Shown here one piece after another: positions 23,282-34,247 of a stretch of 64,000 nucleotides of DNA. A program made the position numbers and the translations under genes. Positions within the stretch are counted from its first letter, which is position 1. Each line of letters begins with the position of its first letter. Location: contig CM068315.1 in assembly GCA_034766995.1 (NCBI GenBank), forward strand, positions 9,581,510 to 9,645,509. Direction: 5' to 3'. Under the pieces are notes generated by a model, which saw only the letters and a program-made list of their open reading frames with translations, did not search any database and was not told the DNA's origin. Source of the DNA: Acanthacorydalis orientalis (lineage: Eukaryota; Arthropoda; Insecta; Megaloptera; Corydalidae).

Positions 23282-23367
23282 ATATATATATATATATCTT
23301 TTACACACATACATATACACACACATACACACACATATATTTATATATATATATATATATATATATA
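23282..23367. repeat. (TA)n(CA)n(TA)n compound microsatellite
   Basis: CA-type repeats of about 40 bp lie between two TA blocks. Confidence 0.9.
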
Positions 23368-23477
23368 AATGTATAACTTTTATAATTTAAAAATTTTTTG
23401 AAATAAAATTATCATAACACATTCTTATCTCCAATTTTCATACATTTATGGCTATTAGTTCTTCAATAATGTTACTA

Positions 23478-24037
23478 TTAGGTTGGTAGGAAAATAATTC
23501 CGGTTTATGACCTTCAAATTAATTTAAATTTTTCTCAGCTGGCTGTTTTAAGTGGTCCGAAACTGTTGGATACTAATGCCTAACTTTTGTGTATGTTCTC
23601 GAATTGTTGTGCGTGATTCTGATTCAACTAACGTCATAAGTTGAACGTTATGAACTGAAGAAGAATGTCCACGTCCTTCTTCATCCTCAAAGCTCTCGTC
23701 CACAGCACAACATTTTTGAAACCATCATTTCACCGTACATTCCTTAACTGTACACACACCAAATGCATCGTTTAGTTTACAAGCAGTTTCGACCGCATTA
23801 CCATCCGTTTTGAACTCGTACAAAAAAATGCTGCTATTTGCTTCTTTTCCATGTTTAATTCAAAAGCCCCATTTCAAACAAAATTAATAATAAAACCAAA
23901 GTCGATGTTACAAAATACAGACCGAAAAATGCACTTTAAAATGATATTTACATAAACACGATGAAATGACACTTTTATTAAGAAAATAAGGTTAGAATTC
24001 AGAAATAAAAACCGAAATTATTTTCCTACCACAATAA
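23478..24037 (-). mobile_element. Internally deleted mariner, 560 bp
   Basis: The ends TTAGGTTGGTAGGAAAATAA and, on the opposite strand, TTATTGTGGTAGGAAAATAA form an inverted repeat of about 29 bp, flanked by TA on both sides. The minus strand holds only a transposase N-terminus: KKQIAAFFLYEFKTDGNAVE, then LNDAFG, then VDESFEDEEGRGHSSS, which matches the mariner DNA-binding region up to the GRP-like linker. One stop interrupts it before WFQKCC. The whole catalytic domain is absent. This is a MITE-like derivative. Confidence 0.85.
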
Positions 24038-24039
24038 TA

Positions 24040-25039
24040 CTTTTATTGCGTGGCTGGTACTAATATAAATTATTTGTTAAAATTTTATATCCTAAGATTT
24101 TGTAATTTTCTTTTTTTTTATTTAAATAAGTTTAAAAAATTTTAATATTTCAAATAAATAATTTAATTAACAATATGAATTTTTAATGTTTCATATCATT
24201 TTTGATATGTTTCATAATTACACTTTCTACAAAATAAAAACAATTTAAAAATGAAGAATACTATTATTTCTTTCTGTAAATTTAGGTCGTTATTAATAGC
24301 GCTGTGTAATTTCTATTTTTTTGTTAATCAATATTAAGTGTGTTCATCTCATTTCTGGTATTAAATATTAAATTTTCAAATATTTTAGTTATAATTGTGT
24401 ACTGAGTAATATAATTGTTATTAATTAATTTCGAAAATAATAATTAATCTGTTACAAAACATTTCTTTTTCGAGATATAAGATATGAAATTGATATTTGA
24501 ATATTTTAAGCAATATTTTTCTTTACTTGTTTGAACTATTGAAATGATTACTTTTGTATTTTGTTAACTATTTAATTTTTTTATATTAAACAACTAGTAA
24601 TCGTCAAAAAAATTATTCTAATAATGTTTATTTGAATATAAAAATAATCTAGGAGATAATAGTTTTTCATAAAAAAAATAATGTATTGTAAATATTATTT
24701 AATAATTTACAGTTTACATACATGAATCACTCTCAGCGATTTACAATTAGGCATTTTTTTGAAATGTAAGTAGATTCTTAATTTTTAACATTGTTTATAA
24801 TTTCATTTTTATGCGAATTGCATCAATTATATTTTTTATACAAAAAAATAATTGGTGTATATGTTATAGAAATAAGTTGATTGTGTATTTTATTTTAATT
24901 ATATAGTAAAACTTCTGTAAAAACAAAAAACCATTCTTTTTGAATACATTCCAAAGTTATGAAAATCAAGTGTCAAAATCAAACATCAGTTCATTAAGTT
25001 GGTAGGTATTTAGGTTTATAAAATCTATTCGAAAACTCG
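24040..25039. other. AT-rich stretch without a recognisable gene
   Basis: Unique, strongly AT-rich. Nothing seen. Confidence 0.5.
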
Positions 25040-25640
25040 TATTCATTTCATGAACTGCATAATTAATTTCGTCGTCATGTTCTCAATGTCGAGAAGAACC
25101 AGCTATTATTTTATTAATTTGCAAGTCAACGATCACAGCTTCTTCTATATACAATGACGCCTTGAATTTCTCGTATGAAAATTGAATTCGGTGCGAGATG
25201 ACGTCTTGCATAAATCACGATCGCATTCAATTAAACACAATCGCACCTCGTCAGGTGCATCTCACCTAAGGGCGAGGACGTCACAACGGTTAAGTACACC
25301 GTAAGTCATCGGTGGGAATGGCGTGTGTTTGCGGTTTTCGTTCGAGTGCCGGCACACGCTCCAAGACTTACAAGAGATTTGCCCGACGGGAGCAGCAGGT
25401 GCGCGAAACTCGTAAAAGGAACGCTGAGCGAACACGCGCTTTCTCCACTACTATAACAATGACGAAGAAGAGGATGATGGCGACGACTCCCGTCTTTATC
25501 CACTCGGCATCCGCGTCATTCCCTTCATCTTCTTCAGCCATGTCAAATGCCGGAAACGGAACATGTGTGTCGAAGCCACGCGCGCACCCATCGGCAAATA
25601 CTTTCTAGGAAATTAAAGTTTTACGATGCGTAGAATCACT
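25040..25640. other. GC-richer island with regulatory-type motifs
   Basis: This island has E-box and CRE-like words on its left side and a CG-rich right part. The plus frame at 25312-25608 (98 codons) is basic and Ser-rich with no known domain. On the minus strand a good splice donor (CTT|GTAAGT, complement of 25366-25374) ends a frame at 25503-25306 that has no ATG. A 5' non-coding exon of the Dpr gene is conceivable but not shown. Confidence 0.35.
25199..25283. promoter_or_regulatory. Clustered CRE-like and E-box motifs
   Basis: TGACGTCT at 25199-25206, CAGGTG at 25252-25257 with further CACCT words on both sides, and GACGTCA at 25277-25283 lie within 85 bp. The core words are direct observations. 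Binding of CREB/bZIP or bHLH/Snail-type factors is inference. Confidence 0.3.
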
Positions 25641-25852
25641 TTTCATGTTAGCGCATACGTTAGACGTAGGAGTTTATCTGAATACAAAATTGAATGTATC
25701 GTGTATTTCAAATACATTTTTTTGTTGTTGTTTGTTACATAAAGTGGAAATTGTTGTCATGAATTTGTTGTTTATTACTTCTTCCAAGTGCATTTGAAAT
25801 ACACGAGCATAAATACATTTGTGTGTGTGTATGTTTTAGTATCTGTAGTTTA

Positions 25853-25913
<61 letters not shown>

Positions 25914-26344
25914 CTGGATATATTCATATTAGTATTTTTTTAAGAAAATGACTATTATATAGAAGTTCTTACCTTTGAATAAAATATTGATCAGAATATT
26001 AAACTATTATATACCAGATATTTATTATAAATCAAAAGTATAATTTTTTAAAGCATTTAAATATCAAACGAATTTAAATTAAAATAATAATTATATTTAT
26101 GAATAAATATTCTCGAATGAAGGATTTATGAAACGGACTATATAACGAGATACAACTGAGTAAATAATATTCACTCGTAAATTTATCTTATTCGTGGTTG
26201 AAAACATATTGATAGATATTGTTTTTAATCTATTAATTACTAATAAGTAATTATGGAGAAATTGTAACTAGTTTAAAAATAATCAAGATTTGTTTATAAA
26301 AAAATATTCTTATATTATTCTAAAAAATATTTTTAAATAAGTAA
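25641..26344. other. AT-rich stretch without a recognisable gene
   Basis: It holds one TA tract (25853-25909). Nothing else seen. Confidence 0.5.
25853..25909. repeat. (TA)n microsatellite
   Basis: Uninterrupted TA tract. A short TG run lies 30 bp to the left. Confidence 0.95.
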
Positions 26345-27165
26345 TACGTGGGTCGTTTGATAAGCATGGTAAAAAAGCAAGTTAAACACCGTTTTTTTTT
26401 TTGAAGAAATTGATTTTATTTCACAACATAGTGTCCATTGAGTGCTCTACACTTGTTCTAGCGAATCTGCAAAATACGCATTGACGGCGACGACGACATC
26501 CTCATTCGACGAGAATTTCTTCCCATTGAACTAAATTTTCAAGTTTGAGAAGAAAAAGAAGTCGTCCGGAGAATGGGGTAGATGAGGAATCAATTTGATA
26601 CCTAATTCGTGCAATTTCGCCATTGTGACGGTCGATTTGTGGGACGGTGCGTTGTCCTGATGAAAGTGAACCTTTTTGTGCGCCAATCTTGGTTCTTTTT
26701 GTTTCAGCTCTTATTTCAAACAGTCTAAAAATGTTGTATAATAAGTTTCTGTTATCGTTTTTCCCTTCGTTAAGTAATCAATCAGGATGATGTCCTGAAA
26801 ATCCTATAAAACAGTGGTTATCGCCTTCCCAGTCAACAAAACTGTCTTCATCTTCTTCAGCGCATTTTCACCAGTCGTTGTTCACTGCTTTAACTGCTGT
26901 TTTGTCTTAGGTGTGTAGTGGTGGACCCATGTTTCATTCACGGTGACGAATGGACATAAAAAGGGCTGCTCGTTTTATTTTTCATTTTTGCGGCAACTAT
27001 TGCAATACTTGCTTTAAACATCTGTAGAACGTGACCAACGCATCGCATCTGGCTGAAATTTCGCCTATGTTAGTTTGAAAAGTGACACTTGATAGCCGTG
27101 ACGTTACCTATGAATGGTAGTGCCACATCATAGACATTTACTAAACTTATCAAATTACCCTCGTA
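26345..27165 (-). mobile_element. Mariner element with inactivated transposase, 821 bp
   Basis: The ends TACGTGGGTCGTTTGATAAG (26345) and, on the other strand, TACGAGGGTAATTTGATAAG (ending 27165) form an inverted repeat of about 28 bp. The minus strand carries the catalytic half of a DD34D transposase. The first catalytic motif reads VTVNETWVHHYTP, with Asn (AAT, complement of 26936-26938) where the family has Asp. The second motif HQDNAPSH is intact (26639-26662). The third reads PHLPHSPD (26564-26587) and is followed directly by DFFFF, with about four residues lost. The DNA-binding region is mostly missing. The copy cannot be active. Its ends differ from the TTAGG-type mariners here, so it is a second mariner lineage. 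Confidence 0.85.
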
Positions 27166-27201
27166 TTTTGTTGTAGTTTTAAGGTAATGCTTGATTTTGG
27201 G

Positions 27202-27202
<1 letters not shown>

Positions 27203-27241
<39 letters not shown>
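27203..27241. repeat. (TA)n microsatellite
   Basis: Uninterrupted TA tract 38 bp right of the mariner end. Confidence 0.95.
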
Positions 27242-27244
<3 letters not shown>

Positions 27245-28115
27245 TTAAAAATATATAGAGAATTTTAAATATATTCATTTTTATTAATTATTTCATCTTC
27301 AAATTCAACTCGTCATATTTTTAAAATGATAACTCCTTTATTTATGAAAAACTAATTTATTAAGTTCAGATATATTGTCATTTACCTGATGTGGTAAAAA
27401 CATTATTATGAACATATTCCATTTTCCATAAACTATCTTCTAATTGAGAAGGAAATTTAACCTACCTTAAAAAAATATTAAAGTACATGCTAGCTATCTA
27501 CTATGTTTATTTAAAATTTAATGAACTACTTAATCAATAATCAATTAAAATTAATTTGACTCATAGTAAAAGTCTCCTACAAGAAAATAATATAAGCAAA
27601 TTAAAAATCAGAACTTTTATATTAAACTACTACACAAGTTTCATCTCATTAACTATGTTATTTACAGCACACTACTTTAAAGTTGTAGTCAACGTAATAT
27701 ACTATCTGATAGTACTATGCAAACTTGAATTTTATAACAAATAAACTTTTCACAACTAAAAATAAAACGTCTCTCAATTCACTCAAGTTTCAGTATGACC
27801 ATTTCCTCTAGTGTAGAATTAACTTTATATATTTAAGCACACATAACCCGGACCTTACTTAATATGTTAAGATGGTTTTACGGTCGGGATTATTAAGCGT
27901 AGCATAAAATATTCAACGAAACTACATTAGTATGCGTTGTTATCCCAATTCTGCATGATGAGATTAGCCTGGTGCGCGCGACGAGAAACATGTTACCACT
28001 TATTTGAGAACTTGGCGAGACTTAGAATCACGCTGTACATCAATATTTTATCAAGTTTCATGATGTATGTTTCCACCGACTTTTCTGTATCATTTATCTT
28101 TGTCTACTACACACG

Positions 28116-28118
<3 letters not shown>

Positions 28119-28197
<79 letters not shown>

Positions 28198-28200
28198 TAT
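28119..28200. repeat. (TA)n microsatellite with two CA interruptions
   Basis: TA tract of about 80 bp. Confidence 0.95.
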
Positions 28201-29589
28201 TACTATGTAGGATTATTTATAATGAACAGCGCGCGATCTCAATGAACCGGTAATCATGCTGATAAATTGTAAAGTTTACCTTTAAAATCATTTTCCATGC
28301 ATCATTCGTGTAAGTTTTCCTTTATTAATATTTTAAGCACATACTCGTAAGTTTTGATGAGAATTTTTAAAAGTAATGAAGAATATCTACTCAATTCTAG
28401 ATACGGTCTTCACTATATATGTATATTCATTTCAGTACATGTATTTCAGTAAATATATTTGTAGTAGGTTTAGAAAATCACAAAAATTATTTCTATTTCA
28501 CCTTAATATAAATAGTTTGTTTCAGTTACTGTTTGATTTTTTTTTACCGATCAAATATATTAAATGATAAAAAATGAAGTAAAATATGATAAAAAAACAT
28601 GTTATTTTCTGGTATCCTTTTCTTAGAAAAATATTATTTCGAAATATCTTATTTTCACACAAAAAATAGATTGTTATTATTTAAATATTACTGATAGCAT
28701 GTTACTAGGTTATATACTTTTCTAGAAATGGAATTAATGGTGTGTTTGGACTCTTTTTAAACATTAATGGTATAATTTTCTGTTACCTCTTTCTTTAAAC
28801 TAATTTATAACAAAATTTTACAAAATATGACAAATACCCAAAATTGAAATTTTGCTATTGTTATTTTTAACAGATGCAAAATTCTTTAGAAATGTTTTTC
28901 TATTATGGTAATTCATAATGTACAGAATATATCATTGAACATAACATACCTTCTTTAATATAGGTATTAAAAAATAATATAAATTTTATTTTATATTTTA
29001 TCAAATTGATTGTTCTACATCCGGAAGTAGAAGTTTCATTTTTTAAGCATTAGTGAATTTAACTTATGTAAGTTTTTTTTTATAAAGATAAGAACTATAA
29101 AAAATGGATTAAAAATAAATTCAAATTAAAATTCTTTTCATTTTATTATATTTCAATTTCAAATAATTAGTTATATAAAAATTAAAATAGATTTTCTAAT
29201 CCATTGATCAAAATGTACAGAAATCGAAAAAATGGAATCGAAGTATTTTTTGAAGCCGGACGCTCGGCAGTCCTGAACAAAAATCCATTATTTTTTTTAG
29301 AAAATAACAACACAAGTAAATAAAATATTCTGATCTCCAGTCACTCAAAATTTAATAAAATCTCGTCTTTGTCATAGCTCTCAGAATATAATTTCCCTCT
29401 ACTTATCTAGATAATTTCCTTGATAATTCCAACACATGTTTTTATGAACATAATAAAGATTTTTATGGAGCTATAATAACAATAACAAGATTAATATAGA
29501 AAATAAAACCTTATTAATATATTGGATTCTTTTGAAAATGAATTAATGAAATTTCAGATGAGTATAAAAAAATAATAGTTATATATTCA

Positions 29590-29658
29590 GTTTCATAAAC
29601 GAATTGTTTTACACCTCACAAACTACAAAAAAAATCTAATCAAAAATTTTCAATAAAT

Positions 29659-29663
<5 letters not shown>
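29590..29663. repeat. Inverted-repeat family Y, left arm only
   Basis: TTTCATAAACGAATTGTTTT ... TCAAAAATTTTCAATAAATC matches the left arm of the other copies. At the position where the centre of the inverted repeat should lie, the sequence changes into a TA tract. Confidence 0.55.
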
Positions 29664-29702
<39 letters not shown>

Positions 29703-29713
29703 CATACATATAT
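29664..29713. repeat. (TA)n(CATA)n microsatellite
   Basis: TA tract ending in a short run of CATA units. Confidence 0.9.
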
Positions 29714-29845
29714 TCCTACAAATATATAGAATCAAACTATATCAAATAGATGGCTGATTTGGTTGTAGATAGCTATTGACTTAATTTTGATTCCTAGAGG
29801 CATTTCAAGCCAATGCTTGCATATATCTCGTATTGTAGTGTTCTT

Positions 29846-29902
29846 ATATTATATAATTATAATATATACAATATATATATATATATAACATATATATATA
29901 TA
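29846..29902. repeat. Imperfect (TA)n microsatellite
   Basis: TA-rich tract with several single-base interruptions. Confidence 0.85.
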
Positions 29903-30087
29903 CCATCGAATAGTCTATTGTGTTTTATTTTTTGTATATAATTTATGTTACACAATTTGTAATATGTAATACTATACATAAGGTCCTTTATTTTACCTTT
30001 ACAAATATAAAAAGTATATTTCATTTATCATCGTGTTGTAATCAGAAAAATCACAAAACATATCAATATTACACTATGACTAAATTT

Positions 30088-30335
30088 ACTTTTACAAATG
30101 AATTCCTTTTTCAATTACCAATTTTTCTGAGCCAGTATTGTTCAATAAAACATTATTTATTGTTTTTTACTTTTATTTATATGCATTTAGATGACGATTG
30201 CAGTATTTTCAGAGAAATGCACATAAGCAACAACCAAAAATGATTATCAATGATTTATTAAACATTTTTGATCAGAAAAAAATATTTTAATTATGGTATA
30301 AAGAAAAATTTATCTGTGAAAGGGAATTTATCCAC
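30088..30335. mobile_element. Inverted-repeat family Y element, longer form
   Basis: The left arm (TTACAAATGAATTCC ... TTCAATAAAACATTATTTAT) and the right arm (ATCAATGATTTATTAAACAT ... GATCAGAAAAAAATATT) face each other across a centre of about 75 bp. The centre is partly shared with the 11.1-kb copy, so this longer form may be closer to the parent element. Confidence 0.55.
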
Positions 30336-30452
30336 AGTGTCAGCACTATAAAGTAGCTATATATTCAGTTAGTTATTACTAGAGTGTTCTTAATATTTGA
30401 TACAATTTAATTAAAATAATAATATTCGTAACTAGAATTAAATTTTAAATTC

Positions 30453-30453
<1 letters not shown>

Positions 30454-30492
<39 letters not shown>
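30454..30492. repeat. (TA)n(CA)n microsatellite
   Basis: Short TA tract followed by CACAC. Confidence 0.9.
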
Positions 30493-30493
<1 letters not shown>

Positions 30494-30634
30494 TTACATA
30501 CAACGTTAGTCTCTTTATTTTTGATTCATAGATATATTCCACAATTTAATCTTTGTCGAATAATTGTTTTAATATTCAATATGAAAGTCCTTTATTATTA
30601 ATTCTAAATTTTTTTTTAGAAAAAATACAAATCA

Positions 30635-30714
30635 GTACGTCGATAGGAAAATAATTGCAATTTTTGTCATGAATTTAAAGGTCATAAACCACAATTATTT
30701 TTCTACGAACATAA
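30635..30714. mobile_element. 80-bp mariner remnant: two ends with almost nothing between
   Basis: The left half ATAGGAAAATAATTGCAATT and the right half, which on the other strand reads GTAGAAAAATAATTGTGGTT, both match the ends of the 560-bp mariner at 23478-24037. The word AAAGGTCATAAACC near 30678 is the shared subterminal sequence on one side only. The element is thus a mariner deleted to its terminal repeats. Confidence 0.7.
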
Positions 30715-31180
30715 TATATCCATATTTTCTAATACATTATAAATTTTATGTGTAAATGTCATGTGTAACTCAATGGAAATATATTAGTTTTCATCAATTA
30801 CACAATGCGCATGCTTTGACCTTCTAACTGACATTCAGTCGTGTTGTGTGATATTTGGTGTGATTTTTCGGTGAATTGAACTAATTTATGTTATAAAATA
30901 AAGATAAAGTATAAACATATTGTTGTGGTATAATATAATGATTTATTGTGTGATAATTATTTGAAAAAACTTACCGCGAACTTAATAAATGTTATTATTC
31001 CTGTTTCATTTTTCACACGTATTAAAATTGAGGTTATTTTCAACACGTGGTATTTTTGTTCTACAGTCTAATTGAAGATGTGGGTTTATTCAAACGTTTT
31101 ATGGTTAAACTACTAAATTCCATCTTCAAAAAGTAAGTGTTTTTACTAATTTCATTTTTTATAATTATATTTTGTATTAT

Positions 31181-31181
<1 letters not shown>

Positions 31182-31243
<62 letters not shown>

Positions 31244-31263
31244 TGTGTATATATATATGTATG

Positions 31264-31323
<60 letters not shown>

Positions 31324-31331
31324 TATATAAT
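31182..31331. repeat. Compound (TA)n microsatellite, 150 bp
   Basis: Two TA blocks are separated by TGTCTGTG and TGTATG variants. Confidence 0.95.
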
Positions 31332-32884
31332 ATGCGAGCAATATAATATATTTATTTCTATCTTTTAGAAAAAAATACCGAAATATATTTCATACAATAA
31401 AATTAATTACTTATTACAATTAATTTGGAAAATAATACTTTTTTATTCGAAATAGATGCATTTGACATAAAATAGATTAAGATACAGTAAACTAATGAAA
31501 TTAATTAATGAAAAATCAGACTTTTTATAAATATTTAAACTTTTTCTGTTTTTTAAATAGATTTTAGTTTTTTAAATTGAAAAATTATTCAAATTGATAT
31601 TTTAGTAATACCCTCATTGTTAACTATTCTTGTAAAAATGTTCTTATTTTCGAAAAAATACCGTATTTTGTAACTGACAAAATCGATAAATGTAATGGGA
31701 AAATAGTTTTTTATTTATTTTATTTCATTTTGATATATTTTAACGTTATTTATGACATGTGTGGTCGAATGTTGTTATGAAGAAGAATTGAATGTATCCG
31801 ATTTATGAGTGTTGGATATTTATCAGAAAGTTTTTCGTATTTCATTTATAATGTATGGTTGTACTTATAAACATTAATCGTCTTCTAACACTTAAGAAAT
31901 GAATAGTGGTTTTCACCCTTATAGACTGCTAAATTGAAATATTTTTTTCTGAATGAAAAATAATCTCTAGTAAGATTTAGGTATTTCATCTCTAGCAATT
32001 TATTAAGATAAATATCATCAATATAAAATCCACTTTTCATCATGAGTTTTAACTGAATCTAGAGTCAAATAATATTTTCTACAATTTATGAATAAAAATC
32101 AAAAATAAAGCAGTTGAACTTCATTTTATTATATTTGACCACATGAAATTTATTTAATTAAGTTCTTTATATTATATACAAATTAGTATATTAATAAATT
32201 GTATTGCAATAGATACTAAGAAAAAGGCTGCAGATGTTATCGTGTTCAGACTGTGGGCGAATTTATTTTTAATAATGCGTATATTTTAGAAGTTCGGTAA
32301 AAATGTTTCATTCCAAATTTTCTCAATTTGACATACAAAAATACTGAATAAATATTTTTTCTTTCCAACTGCACACAAGTCTTAAGATAAGTATTCTTAC
32401 AATGAGAGTAAAATGTACTGTTACATAGGTATTAAGTATAAATAGGAATATTTGTGATATATCAATCTATATTATTTATGTCGTGGAAAATTGATATTTT
32501 TTTAACTTGAGCCTTTTTTAACGATCACTAAAGATATGACAATAAGTATCTATTTATAAAAATCATGATATTTTGAACAGTATAAAATCCTTTTGGTTTT
32601 CCGTCTTCTTATAAACGTAGAGTAGCAGGGTTCGCTTTTTGATCTCATTGAAAAAAATCGTAGTGATAAGGCACTTGAATTAAATGTGTTTATTAAATTT
32701 AATTACTCAATTGAGATGCATAATATGTAACTTAAATGACAATTTATCTTCAATAGTCGATGTTTTATATAGAATATTATATTAAAACATATAATTACAA
32801 TTATATGAATTTTTTAATATCTAATAAAAATTGAGTACTAAGTTGCAAGATTATTATAACGAAATTCTGACTTGATGTGTATAG

Positions 32885-32886
<2 letters not shown>

Positions 32887-32955
<69 letters not shown>
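32887..32955. repeat. (TA)n microsatellite
   Basis: Uninterrupted TA tract of about 69 bp. Confidence 0.95.
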
Positions 32956-32958
<3 letters not shown>

Positions 32959-33229
32959 AATATATTTATGCCAATAACACATCATACTTTATTAATCACA
33001 TGAATGAAAAGATGTAAACTGTCATTCATTTATTAATAGTTGTAAAAGTTTATTAATTTTAGTCCTTTAAATAACTTGTTTTAATGGGTACAAAATATTT
33101 TTCAGAATGTTTTGTGAGGAAAGACATTTTTTTATATCATTTGAATGAAAAATTTACAAAAAATATTAACTAATTCTATAAATTGATATCAAAAGTATGC
33201 TGAATCAAAATCGATGTCAATTTTCGTAG

Positions 33230-33810
33230 GTTCGATTAAAAAAGCGTTGCCTCTTGTAACTGTTAAAGTAGTTGATTCGAACGTCTTTTGTATTTAACAG
33301 AATCACAAAAGAATCAATGACAGGCTCTCGTGACATGTAAAAGAACTGTAAATGCGTATCGGTAGCTATCTAGCTCGCTATCAAATTGATTGTTACGGGG
33401 CTTAAGGTAATTAAATGGGTGGTACACGAACGACGCACTTCTCTCACCCTTGCACACACATCGAACAAGAGCGTCGCTCACTGTTCCGTGTTGTTGACGA
33501 GCCGCGTAACTAATCGAATTCACGCGTCTCTCTGTCTCATACCGACAGTCGGATCTGGTTGGTGTCTCCCGCCCACTATCCACCCGGCCGCTAACACTAC
33601 GCTGGGCCCGGTGTCATTCAACGGAAACTGATGTTTTATAATTGATGGCTTGGGCCAGTGTTGGGACTCTATAACCCGTGTACGGAAACGATGTTTGCAC
33701 TCGTTTCGAATTCGTATCTGTGTGTGTGTGTATTATTTTTGTTCCAACAACGAGATGTTTGTTTAGTTTATGATGGCATGCGATCATGTTAAATGTCAAA
33801 TCAAATTAAG
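33230..33810. other. GC-richer island, candidate regulatory sequence
   Basis: CG-rich unique sequence, highest around 33430-33630 (GAGCCGCGTAACTAATCG, CACCCGGCCGCTAACAC). Overlapping frames of 89 codons (minus) and 81 codons (plus) show no domain, no acceptor/donor pair and no clear preference for one strand. Confidence 0.35.
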
Positions 33811-33833
33811 AAGAACTAATATACACACTATAT

Positions 33834-33834
33834 C

Positions 33835-33899
<65 letters not shown>
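33834..33899. repeat. (TA)n microsatellite with AAATA interruptions
   Basis: TA tract of about 65 bp with two AAATA interruptions. Confidence 0.95.
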
Positions 33900-33902
<3 letters not shown>

Positions 33903-33979
33903 TGTAAAAAATAATTCGGTGCCTTTAAATTGAATTAATAACTGTTTAAAATTATTTTTTTCTCGTTGTTTACGAATTT

Positions 33980-34117
33980 GAAGTGCCAACCTTAACATTT
34001 AAAAAACTATATATCATGGTCAAGTTGTTAGTATAACTTTACAAATCGGCAATGAACCCGATAGGGTCCGAAGAGCAGCATATTAGGTATTGCACACTAC
34101 ACATTCCAGTTGCACAC

Positions 34118-34118
<1 letters not shown>
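33980..34118 (+). mobile_element. 5' fragment of the same mariner lineage as 21.1 kb
   Basis: AAAACTATATATCATGGTCA and the following start region GGGTCCGAAGAGCAGCATAT align with 21090-21180 of the outer mariner. The frame diverges within 20 codons and ends at a TA tract. This is a truncated, decayed copy. Confidence 0.6.
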
Positions 34119-34119
<1 letters not shown>

Positions 34120-34212
<93 letters not shown>

Positions 34213-34247
34213 ATGTATGTTTGTGTGTGTGTATGCGCTTGTGTGTA
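34120..34247. repeat. (TA)n(TG)n compound microsatellite, 128 bp
   Basis: TA to 34198, then TG repeats with TATG and TTTG variants. It replaces the rest of the truncated mariner. Confidence 0.95.

Larger units (their letters stand above)
27166..30087. other. AT-rich stretch without a recognisable gene
   Basis: It holds TA tracts at 27203-27241, 28119-28200, 29664-29713 and 29846-29902, and one family Y arm at 29590-29663. A slightly GC-richer patch lies at 27840-28080. Frames at 27556-27744 and 28376-28567 have AT-driven composition and no domain. Confidence 0.5.
30715..33229. other. AT-rich stretch without a recognisable gene
   Basis: It holds TA tracts at 31182-31331 and 32887-32955. A less AT-rich patch at 30780-30870 contains ACTGACATTCAGTCGTGTTG, which resembles a TCAGT initiator context, but no frame follows. 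Nothing else seen. Confidence 0.45.

Noticed and set aside
25312..25608. 98-codon plus-strand frame, basic and Ser-rich
   Set aside because: No known domain, and the opposite strand is open as well, so a chance frame in a GC island is more likely.
29920..30243. 107-codon frame
   Set aside because: It overlaps an inverted-repeat element and has AT-driven Phe/Tyr/Ile/His composition without domains.
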